Both the position numbers and the translations under genes were made by a program. The notes below the pieces were generated by a model. That model had not been told where the DNA came from. It made no database searches and saw only the letters and a program-made list of their open reading frames with translations. Positions 13,481 through 20,744 of a stretch of 33,318 nt of DNA are shown here, piece by piece; positions within the stretch are counted from its first letter, which is position 1; each line of letters begins with the position of its first letter. The DNA comes from a virus, in IMG/VR virus record IMGVR_UViG_3300034272_002264, positions 1 through 33,318 of that record; one strand, 5' to 3'.

Positions 13481-15106
13481 ATGATACCTACCACATTTCA
13501 CCTAGCAAACGACGTAAATCCTCAGGCTAGAGATTTTGCTGTGAGGCAAAAAGACTATGCTGTGTTTTTGCCCAGCATTTCAGCTATCTATGTTCGTCAG
13601 GCCAGCGACTCCAACAGTCGCGTGCCACAAGCACTGCCCGGAGGACTGACAGATCTTGATTTTTTAAATCCCAAGACAAACTTGTTTTACTATCCCGCTG
13701 CCCTTTACAGCAGTGGGCATAGTGTATGGGACATAAATCAAAGCAATCAGCAAGAAAGCATGGTTCAGCAGCGAGATCGTTCCCGTACTGTAATTGTTGG
13801 TGACAGCGGTGGCTATCAAATCGCAACTGGCGTGTTAAAGTGGCCCTGGCAGAAAAAGGCACAGTGGACTGACAGCGATTGGACTAGAGAAAAAGACAAG
13901 ATCCGCTTGCAAATTCTTCGTTGGCTGGAGCACACCACTGACTACAGCATGGTGCTGGATGTGCCTACTGGCAGCTTGCTGAAGTTTGGTTACGATGAGT
14001 TTACTGGAGAGAATCTTCATCCCGGTGTAAAAAACTTTCGTGACTGTTTGACAAGCAGCTTGGAAAATCACGAGTTTTTCATAAAAAACCGTCGTGAAGG
14101 TGCAACCAAGTTCATGAACGTGTTGCAAGGACGTAATCAAGCGGAAGGTGACATTTGGTGGGATGCTGTTAAAGATCTGCCTTTTGAAACTTGGGCATTT
14201 TCCAATGTGCAAGCCAGCAACTTTGCCATCAATCTTAGACGTATTATTATCATGCGAGATCAAGGTTATCTTGAAGGGCGTGATTGGATACACTATCTAG
14301 GTAATGGAAAAATCAAAGCTGGTTGTGCGTTAACCACACTGCAACGTTGCATGCGCAAGTTGATTAACCCCAACGTGACATTGAGTTATGATGCAGCCAG
14401 TCCCTTTGTCATGGTAGCAAAAGGGCATCTGTATCACAGTTGGGTGTGCGATGATCGTGCCATGGCATTTAAAAGTGGAGCTATGCCTGATGACAAACAT
14501 CTAAAAGGCAGCAATCAGTTACTGGAAGCTTGGATAAAAAACCTCAATAAAAAATGGCCTCATAAACCCACTAGCATATCTCAAAAGCTGCCTGTTGGTG
14601 ATATTTGTGTAAAAGGTTATCAAGATCTCCAATACAAAAAAACAGCATTTACACCCAGTGAACTACAGCAGGACAAATACCTGTCAAGCTGGGAAGGCCG
14701 TAACGGTGAAAAGCACTGGTATAGTGCAGCTTATCGAGAATATCTTGACAATCAAAATCGCGGCCTTTGGCATGACGATGTTGAACGTGAATGGCCCGAG
14801 CATGAAAAATATCAAGTAAAATGGCCCAGCAGTTTGGATGGCATGAGTTATGTATTGGGCATGCATCACAATGTCGAGATGCATTTGGATGCTATTATAT
14901 CAGCATGTCATGACCAAGATCTTCCCCTAAGTCAAGCAACACAGTTGGTAACTCCTGATCTACTAGAGTTTGCTCATGGCTTGTGTGAAGAAATTCTAAC
15001 AAGTGAACGTCCCATGGACATAATCAATAAACATGCCAAAATGTTGGGTAGAATTACCGGCATGGATGCTGACAACAAAATACATTTGGACCTCAAGGAC
15101 ATATAA
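13481..15106 (+). CDS. dpdA: DpdA-like DNA 7-deazaguanine transglycosylase (TGT fold)
   Basis: 541 residues with the signatures of the queuine tRNA-ribosyltransferase barrel. These are VGDSGGYQIATG (108-116, the base-recognition Asp loop), VLDVPTG (D160), LQGRNQAEGD (215 on), HYLGNG (271-276) and LSYDAASPF (301-309), where D304 fits the catalytic nucleophile. DpdA enzymes swap guanine in DNA for a 7-deazaguanine; FolE, QueD and QueE genes nearby make the precursor. The extended C-terminal third (from ~330) has no clear motif. No tRNA-type Cys zinc cluster is visible, which suits the DNA-acting branch. The gene overlaps the next by one base (TAATG). No good Shine-Dalgarno is seen; translation probably continues from upstream. 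Confidence 0.8.
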   Translation: MIPTTFHLANDVNPQARDFAVRQKDYAVFLPSISAIYVRQASDSNSRVPQALPGGLTDLDFLNPKTNLFYYPAALYSSGHSVWDINQSNQQESMVQQRDRSRTVIVGDSGGYQIATGVLKWPWQKKAQWTDSDWTREKDKIRLQILRWLEHTTDYSMVLDVPTGSLLKFGYDEFTGENLHPGVKNFRDCLTSSLENHEFFIKNRREGATKFMNVLQGRNQAEGDIWWDAVKDLPFETWAFSNVQASNFAINLRRIIIMRDQGYLEGRDWIHYLGNGKIKAGCALTTLQRCMRKLINPNVTLSYDAASPFVMVAKGHLYHSWVCDDRAMAFKSGAMPDDKHLKGSNQLLEAWIKNLNKKWPHKPTSISQKLPVGDICVKGYQDLQYKKTAFTPSELQQDKYLSSWEGRNGEKHWYSAAYREYLDNQNRGLWHDDVEREWPEHEKYQVKWPSSLDGMSYVLGMHHNVEMHLDAIISACHDQDLPLSQATQLVTPDLLEFAHGLCEEILTSERPMDIINKHAKMLGRITGMDADNKIHLDLKDI

Positions 15107-15441
15107 TGAACATTCAAGAAAAGGCACTTAGTGCCGAAAAGTTTTTTGATGATTATCGACAAGCTCGTGACCAGCGCATGATGTTGCAGCGTGAGATGGA
15201 ATCCTTTCAAGCAAAGATACAACAAAGTTACCAGGACATTACGCGCATGGAGCATATAATCCAGCAATACATTAGCACAGGTCGAGATATAATGACTTGT
15301 ATTTTGGAATACGACGAGCAAAAAGCCCCTTCACTATCTAATGGGTTGGGATACGGTTATGTCACAACAACGGCTGACATAGGCATGGGCACAATTGATC
15401 TAAAAGGATACGACAAGATACCAGGTAGGATATTTAGATAG
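15106..15441 (+). CDS. Hypothetical coiled-coil protein
   Basis: 111 residues. The first ~70 form a heptad-rich, charged helix (KFFDDYRQARDQRMMLQREM and on), so a coiled coil is likely. The C-terminal part is short, glycine-rich (NGLGYGYVTTT) and ends in a basic tail. It begins on the last base of the dpdA-like gene, so it is co-translated and may be a partner or a structural unknown. I do not recognise a family. Confidence 0.6.
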   Translation: MNIQEKALSAEKFFDDYRQARDQRMMLQREMESFQAKIQQSYQDITRMEHIIQQYISTGRDIMTCILEYDEQKAPSLSNGLGYGYVTTTADIGMGTIDLKGYDKIPGRIFR

Positions 15442-15470
15442 TTGATATTTACAAAAACATATGCTAACAT
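15442..15470 (+). promoter_or_regulatory. Sigma70-like promoter before folE
   Basis: TTGATA (15442-15447) and TAACAT (15465-15470) are 17 bases apart. The stretch also repeats CATATGCTA twice. The folE GTG start follows 29 bases after the -10 with AAGAAGGA between. Confidence 0.5.
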
Positions 15471-15498
15471 ATGCTACTGACCAAGAAGGATAAGCAAA

Positions 15499-16167
15499 GT
15501 GCGTAAAAGTCAAGAAATTCGTCAGCGTTTGATTGATCAAGGGCGTAGCTTCAACTGCAATGACAACATAAGCGATTTAATTCAACATGGTGAAATGGAT
15601 CAGATTATGCAAGAAGTCACTGATAGTTTTCAGCAAGTTCTAGATAGTTTGGTTATTGACACTGAAAATGATCACAACACACAGGAAACTGCACGTCGTG
15701 TTGCCAAAATGTTTTGTACGGAAGTATTTGCCGGGCGTTATCAAGAAAAGCCTCGTGTAACTGCATTTCCCAATGTTACAAGTTATGATCAGCTTTATGT
15801 AACTGGCCCTATTACTATTCGCAGCACATGCGCCCATCATTTCCAAAACATTCATGGCAAGTGTTATATTGGCGTGTTTCCTGGTAAAAACGTCATTGGT
15901 CTCAGTAAGTTCAATCGTCTAGTTGACTGGCTGGCTAGCAGGCCCACTATCCAAGAAGAACTAACTGTGCAAATAGCTGACTTGATTGAACAGGAAACTC
16001 AAGCTGATGGTATCGCAGTCATGGTTCAAGCTGAACATCATTGCATGACCATGCGAGGAGTCAAGGAACATGAATCGGCAATGACAACAAGTATTATGAG
16101 AGGATGTTTTAGAGAAGATCCTCATCTCAAACAAGAATTTTTTAATGTGGTCAGTAAGATGCCCTAA
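15499..16167 (+). CDS. folE: GTP cyclohydrolase I
   Basis: Makes dihydroneopterin triphosphate from GTP, the first step to 7-deazaguanines (and folate). 222 residues, the usual bacterial length. Zinc ligands are visible: C111 and H114 in STCAHHF, and C182 in EHHCMTMRG. GLSKFNRLVDWLASRPTIQE and the HESAMTTSIMRG block are standard. The start is GTG at 15499 with AAGAAGGA nine bases upstream; no ATG fits. It has a promoter-like element upstream and is followed by queD. Nothing catalytic appears to be missing. In this context it feeds deazaguanine synthesis during infection. Confidence 0.97.
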   Translation: MRKSQEIRQRLIDQGRSFNCNDNISDLIQHGEMDQIMQEVTDSFQQVLDSLVIDTENDHNTQETARRVAKMFCTEVFAGRYQEKPRVTAFPNVTSYDQLYVTGPITIRSTCAHHFQNIHGKCYIGVFPGKNVIGLSKFNRLVDWLASRPTIQEELTVQIADLIEQETQADGIAVMVQAEHHCMTMRGVKEHESAMTTSIMRGCFREDPHLKQEFFNVVSKMP

Positions 16168-16184
16168 AGGCCAAGTGAAAAACT

Positions 16185-16192
16185 TGTAAATA
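16185..16192 (+). promoter_or_regulatory. Late promoter-like box in a hairpin loop before queD
   Basis: TGTAAATA partly matches the late consensus (6 of 8). It lies in the loop of a 6-bp stem (ACTTGT 16182-16187 / ACAAGT 16195-16200) in the 109-base gap after folE. The gap holds no gene; the queD start is at its end with AAAGGGA. Confidence 0.25.
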
Positions 16193-16276
16193 CCACAAGT
16201 GGACTATGACTGTATTCAACCCACTCTAAACATTCTGCGCAGTCATCAAACTCGCTCACAATAAAAGGGACAAGAG

Positions 16277-16756
16277 ATGGCAAAATTTATATCAACTAAA
16301 ACTTACAGGCAAATTGGTCCAGTAGCATATCGACAATGGCGGGCTGATAGTCACTGCAAGCTCCTCCATGGGTACTCACTGAGTTTCCATTTTGAATTTG
16401 AATGCGATACGTTAGATGCACGAAACTGGTGCATGGATTTCGGCGGGCTACGTCCATTAAAAGCTTTACTGGAGGAATGGTTCGATCATACGCTACTTTT
16501 GGCTACAGATGATCCTCAATATGCAGAAATTAAAAAACTAGGCGAACTTGGTCTTGCAAAAATAACTGAAGTTGGGCGCACTGGTTGTGAAGGAATAGCT
16601 GATTTCCTTTACAAGTATGTAAATGGTGTATTTCTGCCTAACTATGGTGTAGAAGAAGCAAAAAGAGTTTGGTGCAGTATGGTTCAAGTTCGTGAGACTG
16701 ATGCTAATATGGCCATGAGAGTGGGCCATCGAAACGATAACGAAGATCTTTTTTGA
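16277..16756 (+). CDS. queD: QueD-like 6-carboxytetrahydropterin synthase, variant metal site
   Basis: Would convert dihydroneopterin triphosphate to 6-carboxytetrahydropterin. 159 residues. C27 in SHCKLLHGY is the expected catalytic Cys, D70-H71 in FDHTLLL matches the catalytic pair, CMDFGGL is the DF motif, and VRETDAN carries the substrate-binding Glu. But the canonical zinc triad (H16, H31, H33 in E. coli) appears as Y18, H31 and Y33 here. H26 beside the Cys may replace one ligand. I recall alphaproteobacterial QueD-like proteins with the same RQWRADSHC..LHGY form, so this is a subfamily and not a decayed gene. AAAAGGGA precedes the start. The next gene begins 12 bases downstream. Confidence 0.85.
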   Translation: MAKFISTKTYRQIGPVAYRQWRADSHCKLLHGYSLSFHFEFECDTLDARNWCMDFGGLRPLKALLEEWFDHTLLLATDDPQYAEIKKLGELGLAKITEVGRTGCEGIADFLYKYVNGVFLPNYGVEEAKRVWCSMVQVRETDANMAMRVGHRNDNEDLF

Positions 16757-16768
16757 AGGTTGGGAATA

Positions 16769-16942
16769 ATGAAAACTTATCAAGCTCAAGTTATTGACCA
16801 AGACGGCAATCTTGCCTTGGTTTTCAGTTTGGAAATGATGCAAGAACTGGGTTGGAATCCTGGTGATGAGATTCAGTGGGAAATAACCGACACTCAAGTT
16901 ATTGTGAAAAAAGTTCATGAGCACAACAACCCTGACAACTAA
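16769..16942 (+). CDS. AbrB/MazE/SpoVT-type small DNA-binding protein
   Basis: 57 residues from ATG 16769, with GAAGG nine bases upstream; an in-frame TTG at 16760 is less likely. The pattern is a first strand, DGNLALVFSLEMMQELGW, NPGDEIQWEI and a final strand TQVIVKKV. This is the swapped-hairpin AbrB/SpoVT fold, with the P-GD turn typical of it. Such proteins bind DNA as dimers and serve as antitoxins or regulators; no toxin gene is adjacent. It may regulate the queD/queE region. A 9-bp hairpin starts inside its stop codon. Confidence 0.65.
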   Translation: MKTYQAQVIDQDGNLALVFSLEMMQELGWNPGDEIQWEITDTQVIVKKVHEHNNPDN

Positions 16943-17345
16943 CGGCAGTAATACTGCCGTTACTTTAAACAACACCTTGCTATCTACTGTTAACTGTGTT
17001 CAAAACTGGAAATACACATATAATATTTCCTATTCTGCCCCTAAAAATATTTTAGAGATAAACGATGCTCAAGGGCAGCCGATATTAAAGATAGATAACA
17101 CAGGTTCGGTGTCATGGCAAGGCAGTGCCAATCAATCTGCTCGCAGATTTGTAAACATGATTCAACATCAGATTGATAGTCAAGTAGTTGGCCCAGCAGC
17201 ACTGCAACGCAGTTACCTGCTGGGCATGGAAAAATGTTTGCAAATGTCACAACAGCTTGATCATGAACTTTTTTGTGCTAAGTTAAAAACAGAAATACAA
17301 TCACGAAGGCAAAAAGTCATGCTGCAAGAAATGTCTGGCAAATAG
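16917..17345 (+). CDS. Hypothetical protein
   Basis: 142 residues, overlapping the AbrB-like gene by 26 bases. The N-terminal ~50 residues are Ser/Thr/Asn-rich strands, the middle (ILEINDAQGQPILKID) is a strand-turn-strand, and the C-terminal half is helical (RFVNMIQHQID, LQMSQQLDHELF). No family is recognised. A strong hairpin (16941-16961) lies within its first codons, so translation from ATG 16917 may be controlled, or the true start may be further in. No good Shine-Dalgarno is visible. Confidence 0.5.
   Translation: MSTTTLTTNGSNTAVTLNNTLLSTVNCVQNWKYTYNISYSAPKNILEINDAQGQPILKIDNTGSVSWQGSANQSARRFVNMIQHQIDSQVVGPAALQRSYLLGMEKCLQMSQQLDHELFCAKLKTEIQSRRQKVMLQEMSGK
16941..16961 (+). other. Strong hairpin at the end of the AbrB-like gene
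   Basis: A perfect 9-bp stem (AACGGCAGT / ACTGCCGTT) with a 3-base loop begins in the stop codon of the AbrB-like gene. Only TTT follows after two bases, so it is a weak terminator at best. It could hide the start region of the overlapping gene or serve as an operator. Confidence 0.45.
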
Positions 17346-17347
17346 AC

Positions 17348-17378
17348 TTGTGATTAAATGTGACTTTTATAATATACT
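17348..17378 (+). promoter_or_regulatory. Promoter-like AT-rich element before the queE remnant
   Basis: A perfect TATAAT (17368-17373) overlaps TATACT (17373-17378). The best upstream box, TTGTGA (17348-17353), is 14 or 19 bases away, so the spacing is poor. It lies 27 bases before the old queE start and probably once drove queE. Confidence 0.4.
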
Positions 17379-17404
17379 AGTATTAACAACAACAGTGAGG
17401 CACT

Positions 17405-17473
17405 ATGTTTGGACGTAATTCTATTGTCGGCGAAAAATATTTCAAAGATGCAGAAAACAAGATTAGTTTTTAG
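17405..17473 (+). pseudogene. 5' remnant of queE cut off by the homing endonuclease insertion
   Basis: This 22-codon frame ([20 protein letters not shown], then SF and stop) keeps its own GTGAGG ribosome-binding site and upstream -10. It matches the first 20 residues of the complete queE that starts at 18477 ([20 protein letters not shown]) at 15 of 20 positions. It therefore looks like the original beginning of queE, separated from its body by about 1 kb of inserted DNA. The bases differ mostly at codon third positions. The remnant may still be translated as a short peptide. Confidence 0.8.
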
Positions 17474-17477
17474 ATCT

Positions 17478-17485
17478 CATAAATA
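17478..17485 (+). promoter_or_regulatory. Late promoter-like box before the homing endonuclease gene
   Basis: CATAAATA matches TATAAATA at 7 of 8 positions and lies 71 bases before the probable start of the GIY-YIG gene, directly before a stem-loop. T4 homing endonuclease genes often combine a late promoter with a leader hairpin. Confidence 0.4.
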
Positions 17486-17534
17486 AGCGTGGTCCGCGAG
17501 ATGTGGAAGTCTCTCCGACCACTCTAAACGCTTA
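17484..17534 (+). other. Stacked stem-loop in the leader of the homing endonuclease gene
   Basis: TAAGCG (17484-17489) pairs with CGCTTA (17529-17534) and TGGTC (17490-17494) with GACCA (17517-17521); GAGA (17498-17501) can pair with TCTC (17512-17515). The structure ends just before the GGGAG ribosome-binding site of the endonuclease gene. It may mark the insert's border or control its expression. Confidence 0.55.
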
Positions 17535-17548
17535 TGGGAGCATTCAGC

Positions 17549-18493
17549 ATGGTTATTTACAATCAATATCCGTCAGGATATTATGTGTACGCTTATATTC
17601 GCAATAAAACTACTAAAAATGGTCATGTAGGAAGTCCATATTATATTGGCAAAGGCAAAGGAGGTAGAGCGTGGAGACCCCATTTGCGGCAAAACGGACA
17701 AGATTTGTGTCCAAAAGATCCTCAGCATATAATCATTATGGCGTCTAACCTATCGGAGGTCGGTGCAGTTGCATTTGAAAGACGATATATTTCCTGGTAT
17801 GGACGAATAGATAAAAAGACAGGAATCTTAAGAAACCTTACAGATGGTGGCGATGGAATTGGAGGGTTTGTGCAATCCACTGCTTCTAACCAAAAGAGGA
17901 GGTTAACTCAATTAGGAATATCTAAACCAAAAATGATTGGTAAAGTAGTTGTATTTGATCAAAAAGATCAAATATCAAAACAAGTTGATTTAGTAGAATA
18001 TAATAACAATCCAAGTCGGTATATCACCAATACAAAAGGCAAAGTTCTTGCATATGATACTTTGGAAAAAATAAATGTGCTGATTGATAAAAATGTGTTT
18101 GACGGATTACGGTATGTAGGGCAAACAAAAAATCTTACAACTGTATTTGATACAATAACTCAAAAATATGTTCAAATCAATCGTAATCTTGCTAAAGAAA
18201 GCAGGTATCAAGGGCCATGCACTGGTAAGATAAATGTTATTAACAAAATAACAGGGGCTAGAACACAGATATTAAAATCTGATTTTGATACAGCAACGCA
18301 TATTAGCTTAGGAAATAAAAAGTATTACTTCAAAGCATTGAATATCAAAAAGAATAAAATCAAAAATATACACATTTATGAATGGGATATTTTGGATCAT
18401 ACTCATTACAACGTCATTGACGTTGACAAACTCCATACTTTAATACAAACTTACTTAACAGTCCATGGAGATGATGATGTTCGGAAAAAATGA
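17549..18493 (+). CDS. GIY-YIG homing endonuclease inserted in queE
   Basis: 314 residues from ATG 17549, chosen because GGGAG lies eight bases upstream; ATG 17534 has none. The N-terminal domain has YVYAYIR and [13 protein letters not shown] (the GIY and YIG strands plus the catalytic Arg), [10 protein letters not shown] (metal-binding Glu) and [10 protein letters not shown] (Asn). About four imperfect repeats of ~35 residues follow, each like GKVxxxD...K......F, which are probably DNA-binding modules as in free-standing T4 Seg-type enzymes. It makes a double-strand break in DNA lacking the gene and is copied in by repair. The gene is clearly more AT-rich than its neighbours, a sign of recent transfer. 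Its last codons overlap the new queE start by 17 bases. Confidence 0.9.
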   Translation: MVIYNQYPSGYYVYAYIRNKTTKNGHVGSPYYIGKGKGGRAWRPHLRQNGQDLCPKDPQHIIIMASNLSEVGAVAFERRYISWYGRIDKKTGILRNLTDGGDGIGGFVQSTASNQKRRLTQLGISKPKMIGKVVVFDQKDQISKQVDLVEYNNNPSRYITNTKGKVLAYDTLEKINVLIDKNVFDGLRYVGQTKNLTTVFDTITQKYVQINRNLAKESRYQGPCTGKINVINKITGARTQILKSDFDTATHISLGNKKYYFKALNIKKNKIKNIHIYEWDILDHTHYNVIDVDKLHTLIQTYLTVHGDDDVRKK

Positions 18494-19361
18494 AATTATT
18501 GGAGAGAAATATTTCAAGGATGCTGTAGACAAAATATTTGTTACTAGCGTATTTGGTGTGACACTGCAAGGCGAAGGCCCGTATCGCGGTGAGCCAGCAC
18601 TGTTTGTTCGCCTAGCTAAATGCAATCTTTCTTGTTCGTTTTGCGATACCTTCTTTGATGATGGCGATTGGATGACTGTATCTGATCTAGACACCAAGAT
18701 CAACAAAACCATCTCGGACTATTTCCGTGGTGATGTGCCATTGTGGGCTGACACTGTTTATGGTGGTCCAGGTAGCGATCCTGTCAAAAAGCGCGAAATG
18801 GTGCTGGTGCTTACTGGTGGCGAACCCATGCTGCAAAAGAACATTGTGCCTTTCCTGGAAGCTATGAACCGGCAGTTTGCCAAGACGCAGATTGAAAGCA
18901 ATGGTACTGTTGTTCAAAACATTCCCTCAGAAACTACACTAGTGGTAAGCCCCAAATGCAGTGAGAAGAATGGACAAGCTGTTAAGTATCTTGAGCCTCG
19001 AGCCGAAATGCTTGCACGAGCTGATTGTTTGAAGTTTGTGATGAGTGCTGATGCGGACAGCCCCTACAACAGTGTGCCAGACTGGGCACTGGCATGGCGT
19101 GCGCGAACTGGCAAGCCGGTGTTTGTGAGTCCCATGAACATCTACAACGAGCTGCCTCAAAAATCCAAACAACTGCGAGCTGAGAAGAATCAAATCTCCA
19201 TTGAAGAGCGCAGCACTGTTGACGAGGTCATCAGCTTTTGGCAGGAAGGCTTGCTGAACATGAAGGCCAATCAAACCAATCACGAGTATGCTGGCCGTTA
19301 CTGTGCCACACATGGATTGATTTTAAATTTGCAAATCCATCTCTTTGCTTCATTGGCCTGA
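18477..19361 (+). CDS. queE: 7-carboxy-7-deazaguanine synthase (radical SAM)
   Basis: Converts 6-carboxytetrahydropterin to 7-carboxy-7-deazaguanine. 294 residues from ATG 18477, with GGAG seven bases upstream; earlier in-frame ATGs (18465, 18471, 18474) lie too close to that site. C49, C53 and C56 in CNLSCSFC are the Cx3Cx2C iron-sulfur ligands. [11 protein letters not shown] and LTGGEPML are family motifs, and VSPK follows. About 20 residues precede the conserved core, and that extension is exactly the part duplicated at 17405. The first codons are carried on the inserted DNA and differ from the old copy. The rest of the gene has the base use of its neighbours. No active-site residue is missing, so the gene should work. 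Confidence 0.93.
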   Translation: MFGKNEIIGEKYFKDAVDKIFVTSVFGVTLQGEGPYRGEPALFVRLAKCNLSCSFCDTFFDDGDWMTVSDLDTKINKTISDYFRGDVPLWADTVYGGPGSDPVKKREMVLVLTGGEPMLQKNIVPFLEAMNRQFAKTQIESNGTVVQNIPSETTLVVSPKCSEKNGQAVKYLEPRAEMLARADCLKFVMSADADSPYNSVPDWALAWRARTGKPVFVSPMNIYNELPQKSKQLRAEKNQISIEERSTVDEVISFWQEGLLNMKANQTNHEYAGRYCATHGLILNLQIHLFASLA

Positions 19362-19379
19362 GATACATAAGGATCAAAA

Positions 19380-19940
19380 ATGAACAAACCTTTAATACCA
19401 TTTGGCTGGATGCCAGGGCATTGGGGCTTGCGTGGAATGACACGTGAGATTGCTCAAGCAGAATATGAACTTCAAGGCACCGCCTTGGAAAAAAAGCTGT
19501 TGGAAATTCGCCTAAGAGATAATCCCAAGTTAATGAAGCGTGGGCGGCTGGATTTACAGCTCAAGCATCAAGAAATCAGCAAGTATGATTATGACATTGC
19601 CTGTGCTGAACTTGAGTTTCAAGACAGTGAACTGACTATCAAAAAGTTGGATATTGATCTTGAACATGGCAAAATCACCAGTCCGCTTTTTGAAAGAAAA
19701 AAAGCCGATGCTCTAGGGCAACCTTGGGTTAGCATGCCGGTAATCAGTTGGGTGCCAGAAAACGCAGCACGCACTTATTTTGAGCTGGACTACAACGAAC
19801 ATTTTATAAAGTATTTGCAAGACAATGGGTATAGTGGCTCGGAAGATGAAATACTCAATCGGTGGCTGAATGATGTATGCACAGCAGTTGCTAGTGAATC
19901 ATTAGGTTTAGGACCGGACTTTGTTTCCAATGGTGCTTGA
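19380..19940 (+). CDS. Hypothetical protein with long charged helices
   Basis: 186 residues; AAGGATC precedes the start. The protein opens with a Pro/Gly/Trp-rich turn segment (PFGWMPGHWGLRG). Long charged helices follow (TREIAQAEYELQGTALEKK, then KRGRLDLQLKHQEISKYDYD) and the chain ends in a compact acidic domain. I have the impression of a conserved protein of T4-like phages, but I do not know a function. No membrane segment or enzyme motif is seen. It follows queE by 18 bases and may be co-transcribed. Confidence 0.6.
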   Translation: MNKPLIPFGWMPGHWGLRGMTREIAQAEYELQGTALEKKLLEIRLRDNPKLMKRGRLDLQLKHQEISKYDYDIACAELEFQDSELTIKKLDIDLEHGKITSPLFERKKADALGQPWVSMPVISWVPENAARTYFELDYNEHFIKYLQDNGYSGSEDEILNRWLNDVCTAVASESLGLGPDFVSNGA

Positions 19941-19970
19941 TTAGCATTCAAGGCTGCAATAGTATTGTGC

Positions 19971-20702
19971 ATGCACACTATTACCAAACAAGTAAGTGAC
20001 TTTTACAACAAATGGCCTTTTCCACAAGTAACAGACAAGTGGTTGCGCGAGCTGGAAAATATACAAGCGTGTTCACAGCCTAAATATAAGAATGCCCTAA
20101 GTGTAGGCTGTGGCACACTTCAACCGGCAGGCTTAATGAAAGAAAATTTAGCGGAAAACTATACATTTGTTGATATATCAGCAGCCAGTTTAGAAATAGC
20201 CAAAACTTTGGTGACGCAACCAGCTGTTTGGATATGTGATGATATTTTGTCAGCTAGTTTAATGGAAAAATACGATGTAATAATGTTTACAAATGTTTTA
20301 CATCACTTACCAAATCCTGAAAAAGTGTTAGTCAAGCTACGTTCAGTTGCAAGCAATGATTGTACGCTAATGATTTCAGTTTACAACGCTGAAAGCTGGT
20401 TGAGACAAAGTATAGAACCAATTATTGACTATACTAAACATTGTTTTGATTCACATCATGATGTGCTTGGTTATCTTAAAAGCTTTCCCCAAGACACCGC
20501 AGTGGGGACGTGGATGAGTTTGTATGAAAAAACCCCTGATCAAATACTTGATACATGGATGCATCCGTTTCATAAGTTGATTGATAACATTGAACTGGAT
20601 TTCATGCTACATGAAGCCGGTTGGCAACCATGCGCTCATGGGTTTTGCTCCGTGGGGACTCATAGGCATATCCATGCCCGGCCTATTTTGGAAACCACTT
20701 GA
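19971..20702 (+). CDS. Class I SAM-dependent methyltransferase
   Basis: 243 residues from ATG 19971; an upstream in-frame TTG at 19965 only adds two residues. Motif I is ALSVGCGTLQ (42-51), the acidic motif II is FVDISAASL, and motif IV/V is MFTNVLHHLPNPEKVLVKL. The FYNKWPFP N-terminus is typical of a group of small-molecule or tRNA methyltransferases. The substrate is not evident. Standing beside the deazaguanine genes it could methylate a modified base, but nothing in the sequence proves it. There is no clear Shine-Dalgarno. Confidence 0.75.
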   Translation: MHTITKQVSDFYNKWPFPQVTDKWLRELENIQACSQPKYKNALSVGCGTLQPAGLMKENLAENYTFVDISAASLEIAKTLVTQPAVWICDDILSASLMEKYDVIMFTNVLHHLPNPEKVLVKLRSVASNDCTLMISVYNAESWLRQSIEPIIDYTKHCFDSHHDVLGYLKSFPQDTAVGTWMSLYEKTPDQILDTWMHPFHKLIDNIELDFMLHEAGWQPCAHGFCSVGTHRHIHARPILETT

Positions 20703-20726
20703 CAATAAAAATGTATGTGCTATAAC
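20699..20726 (+). promoter_or_regulatory. Sigma70 promoter for RNase H
   Basis: A consensus TTGACA (20699-20704) and TATAAC (20721-20726) are 16 bases apart, overlapping the stop of the methyltransferase gene. The RNase H start follows 18 to 24 bases later. Strong match. Confidence 0.7.
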
Positions 20727-20744
20727 ACATCTATATTCAGGAGT

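Noticed and set aside
13835-14293. Minus-strand open frame within the dpdA-like gene
   Set aside because: Mirror of a strongly supported gene; no motif or start signal.
17405-18540. Group I intron in queE holding the homing endonuclease gene
   Set aside because: No intron core pairing was recognised, and the downstream part repeats the queE N-terminus, which splicing would not need.
12016-19361. queC, queF or amidotransferase gene of the preQ0 branch
   Set aside because: No frame shows the QueC ATP-binding SGGxDS loop, the QueF Cys motif or an ArcS-like domain.
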